From Flintibacter sp. KGMB00164 (GTDB lineage Bacteria; Bacillota; Clostridia; Oscillospirales; Oscillospiraceae): DNA of 64,000 nt. Below the pieces are notes generated by a model. It was not told the DNA's origin, ran no database searches, and was given only the letters and a program-made list of their open reading frames with translations. The number at the start of each line of letters is the position of its first letter. Position 1 is the stretch's first letter. The stretch is taken from the NCBI RefSeq assembly GCF_008727735.1, contig NZ_CP044227.1, positions 1,116,001 through 1,180,000 of the forward strand. Reading direction: 5' to 3'. This document shows, piece by piece, positions 62,121 to 64,000 of the stretch. Position numbers and translations under genes: made by a program.

Positions 62121-62164
62121 ATCCGTCGGTACCGTCCAGTCCGATGGTCCGACGGATGTTTTTT
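62121..62164 (+). terminator. Terminator of the second TetR gene
   Basis: Stem ATCCGTCGG (62121-62129) / CCGACGGAT (62149-62157), then GTTTTTTATT. Confidence 0.85.
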
Positions 62165-62170
62165 ATTAAA

Positions 62171-62202
62171 AATAAAGATAAAATTAAATTATCATCTTTA
62201 TT
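62171..62202 (+). promoter_or_regulatory. AT-rich palindrome before the 161-residue gene
   Basis: Perfect arms AATAAAGAT (62171-62179) and ATCTTTATT (62194-62202) with 14 bases between. It resembles the stretch before the TetR gene and could be a shared operator. Confidence 0.45.
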
Positions 62203-62317
62203 AGTTAATGCAAATCAAGGGGATATGATCAGCGGCTGGTGGGATTTATTTCTTTTGGCCCCTACTGCGGACAATGGGCCGCGAGGAGATAGAACAACAT
62301 ACATAGGAGGAAAAACC

Positions 62318-62803
62318 ATGGGATTTTTCAGCAAGATTTTCAAAGGACCTGAAGTGGACATGGAGAAAAGCAATGCCAATGCCCGGAAAATGCGCCAGCT
62401 GTTTGACCAGGCGGTAGACAATGGGGCCGATTACAAGCTGATCTTTGGATACACAGAAGACGTGTCCCGCTTTAACTATGGCTTTGTCCACGGGAGCAAA
62501 ACCAAAATCGGCAATCTGATCGTGGGCTGGAACGAGGACAGCCAGACCATTGTGGCCCTTCCCACGGTCCCGGACCTCTCCGGCTGCGGTGAGCCCACCT
62601 ACTATCGCCGCTCTGAAATTTTAAAGGCTTACCGCAACAAATATCCCACGGATGCTTTTGTGATCTATCCGGACAAAAAGGGGTATCTGGCCATCAATGC
62701 CTATGACTGGTTGGATGATGAGAAGCTGTATGTCTATGTTTCTCAGGAGGAGGAACTGGCTGCCTTTACCGATTTCTTCATGAATCGCTTTGCCACAAAG
62801 TAA
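62318..62803 (+). CDS. Hypothetical 161-residue protein
   Basis: A soluble protein with no signal peptide, of unknown family. It starts MGFFSKIFKGPEVD and has a mixed alpha/beta pattern with many Tyr residues (LIFGYTEDVSRFNYGFVHG, AFVIYPDKKGYLAINAYDW). AGGAGG precedes ATG 62318. It has its own region between terminators, with an operator-like palindrome upstream. Confidence 0.75.
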   Translation: MGFFSKIFKGPEVDMEKSNANARKMRQLFDQAVDNGADYKLIFGYTEDVSRFNYGFVHGSKTKIGNLIVGWNEDSQTIVALPTVPDLSGCGEPTYYRRSEILKAYRNKYPTDAFVIYPDKKGYLAINAYDWLDDEKLYVYVSQEEELAAFTDFFMNRFATK

Positions 62804-62830
62804 CCTTCTGGACAGAGAAAAATAGAGTAT

Positions 62831-62870
62831 AAAAACAGGGAGACTGGATATTTTCCAGTCCCCCTGTTTT
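62831..62870. terminator. Bidirectional terminator
   Basis: Stem AAAACAGGG (62832-62840) / CCCTGTTTT (62862-62870) with inner GACTGG/CCAGTC. It serves the 161-residue gene and the convergent SnoaL-like gene. Confidence 0.88.
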
Positions 62871-62894
62871 CATAACTTGCAGTTGCAAAAAACC

Positions 62895-63323
62895 TTACAG
62901 CCACAGAGCCGGTTCATCCCGGAACACCGGTACAGGTCCGTCGGCATAGGGATCATAGCGCTTGTCATTGCACCCGAATTCTTGTAAGAAACAAATCTTT
63001 TCCTCTTGGTCCCAGCGAATCAGGGAAAGACCATCAAAGCTCTGGTTCGGTTCCCCAGACAGCTGGCATTGAAAGTGCCACTGGACTACGGTCTGGTCAC
63101 CCTTATGAAAAAACTGCTGGATATCCCATTGCTGAACGGTACCACGGGTATTCCATTCCTCAAACCAAAACTTGATTGCCCCAATTCCGTGGTACTCCGG
63201 TCCCCAGCTCTCCACATACGTGGCGTCAGGGGAGAAGATACTCTCAACTCCGCGGTTCTGCCCGGTCAGCCACATGGAAAACCACTGGCGAATGATGGTT
63301 TCCCGTCGTTGAAGCAGCTCCAT
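62895..63323 (-). CDS. SnoaL-like (NTF2-fold) protein
   Basis: A 142-residue single-domain protein with the cone-shaped NTF2/SnoaL pattern: an N-terminal helix (RRETIIRQWFSMWLTGQN), SIFSPDATYVESWGPEYHGIGAIKFWFEEW and QWDIQQFFHKGDQTVVQWHFQC. Such proteins act as small hydrolase/isomerase or ligand-binding domains; this one is of unknown substrate. It has a TATAAT -10 (plus 63392-63397) in its upstream region next to a dyad. Confidence 0.8.
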   Translation of the reverse strand: MELLQRRETIIRQWFSMWLTGQNRGVESIFSPDATYVESWGPEYHGIGAIKFWFEEWNTRGTVQQWDIQQFFHKGDQTVVQWHFQCQLSGEPNQSFDGLSLIRWDQEEKICFLQEFGCNDKRYDPYADGPVPVFRDEPALWL

Positions 63324-63400
63324 ACTGCACCATCCTTTCTGCTAGGTGTTTAAAAGGTTTTTCCTTATAAAAACGCATTATGCATGGCTGTATTATAACA

Positions 63401-63423
63401 CACAGATTTGATATTTGTCTGTG
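63401..63423 (-). promoter_or_regulatory. Dyad at the promoter of the SnoaL-like gene
   Basis: Inverted repeat CACAGA (63401-63406) / TCTGTG (63418-63423), with the minus-strand -10 TATAAT at plus 63392-63397. It would lie over the -35 region; a regulator binding site is possible. Confidence 0.45.
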
Positions 63424-63492
63424 ATAAAATGCAATGGTCAGAATGTTATGGAAGATCACCGGACTATCAAGGGAAGGGTGCTTATAAACAAA

Positions 63493-63508
63493 TCAGCCAT
63501 ATGGCTGA
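63493..63508. repeat. Perfect 16-base palindrome
   Basis: TCAGCCATATGGCTGA reads the same on both strands and lies 58 bases ahead of the last gene in the window, just upstream of a TAAAAT -10-like box (63517-63522). It is a possible operator. Confidence 0.5.
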
Positions 63509-63565
63509 ATTTGTGATAAAATAAAACCATGAGTTTTTGGCAAGGGAAAGGAGCGGCGAGGCATA

Positions 63566-64000
63566 ATGGAGTCAAAAGGAAATCCGAAAAAGAAAAGGTA
63601 TCTTCGATGGCCCTGGAATGTGCTGGTTTACATACTTTTGGTTGTACTGCTGCGAGTCTTTGCGATCCCGTTCATTCTCCTGATCATGTGGTGGAATAAG
63701 AAACAGCAGCCTGACGGTCCGGAGGAGGGGTACTGTCTCCAGCGTACCCGGGGCCGACTTACCGGGCTGATTTGGGCAGCCATCGTCCTCATTGGGGGCG
63801 GCCTGGCGATCTGGTTTTTTATGACTGCTCAGTCCATGCCGTACGAGGCGGAACGGCTAAAAGAAGAACTGAGTTTCGGCTACTACCTGATTCCTGTGGC
63901 GGGGGTGGTCGCTATACTGGTGGGCCTCTTTTTGGCGTACCGGAGCCTGCGGGATGCTCTGATTCCGGAGAAAAGCGCCTTGGCCCAGTCCATCCGCGCT
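63566..64000 (+). CDS. Hypothetical membrane protein (cut by window end)
   Basis: An open frame of 145 codons to the window edge. After a basic head (MESKGNPKKKRYLRW) there are three hydrophobic segments: ~18-40, ~70-92 (LTGLIWAAIVLIGGGLAIWFF) and ~112-133. The loop between the first two ends in a charged, Gln-rich stretch. AAAGGAG and a closer GAGG lie upstream of ATG 63566. No family is recognised; the C-terminus is missing. Confidence 0.7.
   Translation, partial: MESKGNPKKKRYLRWPWNVLVYILLVVLLRVFAIPFILLIMWWNKKQQPDGPEEGYCLQRTRGRLTGLIWAAIVLIGGGLAIWFFMTAQSMPYEAERLKEELSFGYYLIPVAGVVAILVGLFLAYRSLRDALIPEKSALAQSIRA

Overview
The window looks like a chromosomal segment of an anaerobic, GC-rich (roughly 58 %) spore-forming Clostridia lineage of the Oscillospiraceae type (Flavonifractor / Lawsonibacter / Oscillibacter-like). 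This is inferred from the sporulation membrane protein YlbJ, a SpoIID-like protein, a type III glutamine synthetase with an ANTAR regulator, YesM/YesN sensing, and the consistent GGAGG ribosome-binding sites. No database search was possible; family names come from recognised motifs. Genes are dense and nearly all chromosomal housekeeping or catabolic genes. No phage, insertion sequence, CRISPR array or rRNA was seen.

Layout. 1-4.7 kb: arginine cluster (argH end, argC, a strongly divergent argB, argF), tRNA-Ala, and an ornithine cyclodeaminase-type gene. 4.7-6.4 kb: ylbJ and a small Cys protein. 6.4-7.5 kb: an AT-rich islet (lipoprotein plus small HTH-like protein) just past the 3' end of tRNA-Pro. 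7.7-9.9 kb: three peptidoglycan/SpoIID-type proteins without signal peptides. 10-14.5 kb: conserved core operon DUF512 radical SAM, der, plsY, gpsA. 14.9-19.7 kb: a Gtr-like glycosylation cassette. 19.7-26.3 kb: a radical SAM repair-like pair, mscS, a DtxR-type regulator, an EamA transporter, a DNA glycosylase and two HAD phosphatases.

26.4-35.4 kb is a nitrogen/glutamine region: glnA and its ANTAR regulator on the minus strand, and divergently glnN, asnB, purF and pyrG, so glutamine synthesis sits with three glutamine-consuming amidotransferases. Both glutamine synthetase leaders contain an intrinsic terminator between promoter and start codon with competing small hairpins, which fits ANTAR-controlled antitermination. 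35.4-40.7 kb: uppP, bioB behind a BirA-type operator, a tocopherol-cyclase-like protein, YczE-like, YqfO-like, Nudix and DnaQ-like genes.

40.7-42.5 kb holds the most novel-looking element: a MATE exporter and a 79-residue protein, each preceded by a copy of the same terminator-hairpin RNA element. The two copies carry compensatory base changes in their stems, and the first lies directly at a near-consensus promoter. 42.6-53 kb: an EFR1-type ferredoxin, an mgl-type sugar ABC transporter whose permease carries a 200-residue coiled-coil N-terminus, a second sugar-binding lipoprotein overlapping a YesM kinase and YesN regulator, and a Ser-rich lipoprotein. 53-64 kb: YcxB-like protein, codBA, an ABC-class ATPase with a 54-residue partner, two TetR regulators around an oleate hydratase, and small uncharacterised genes, ending in a membrane protein cut by the window edge.
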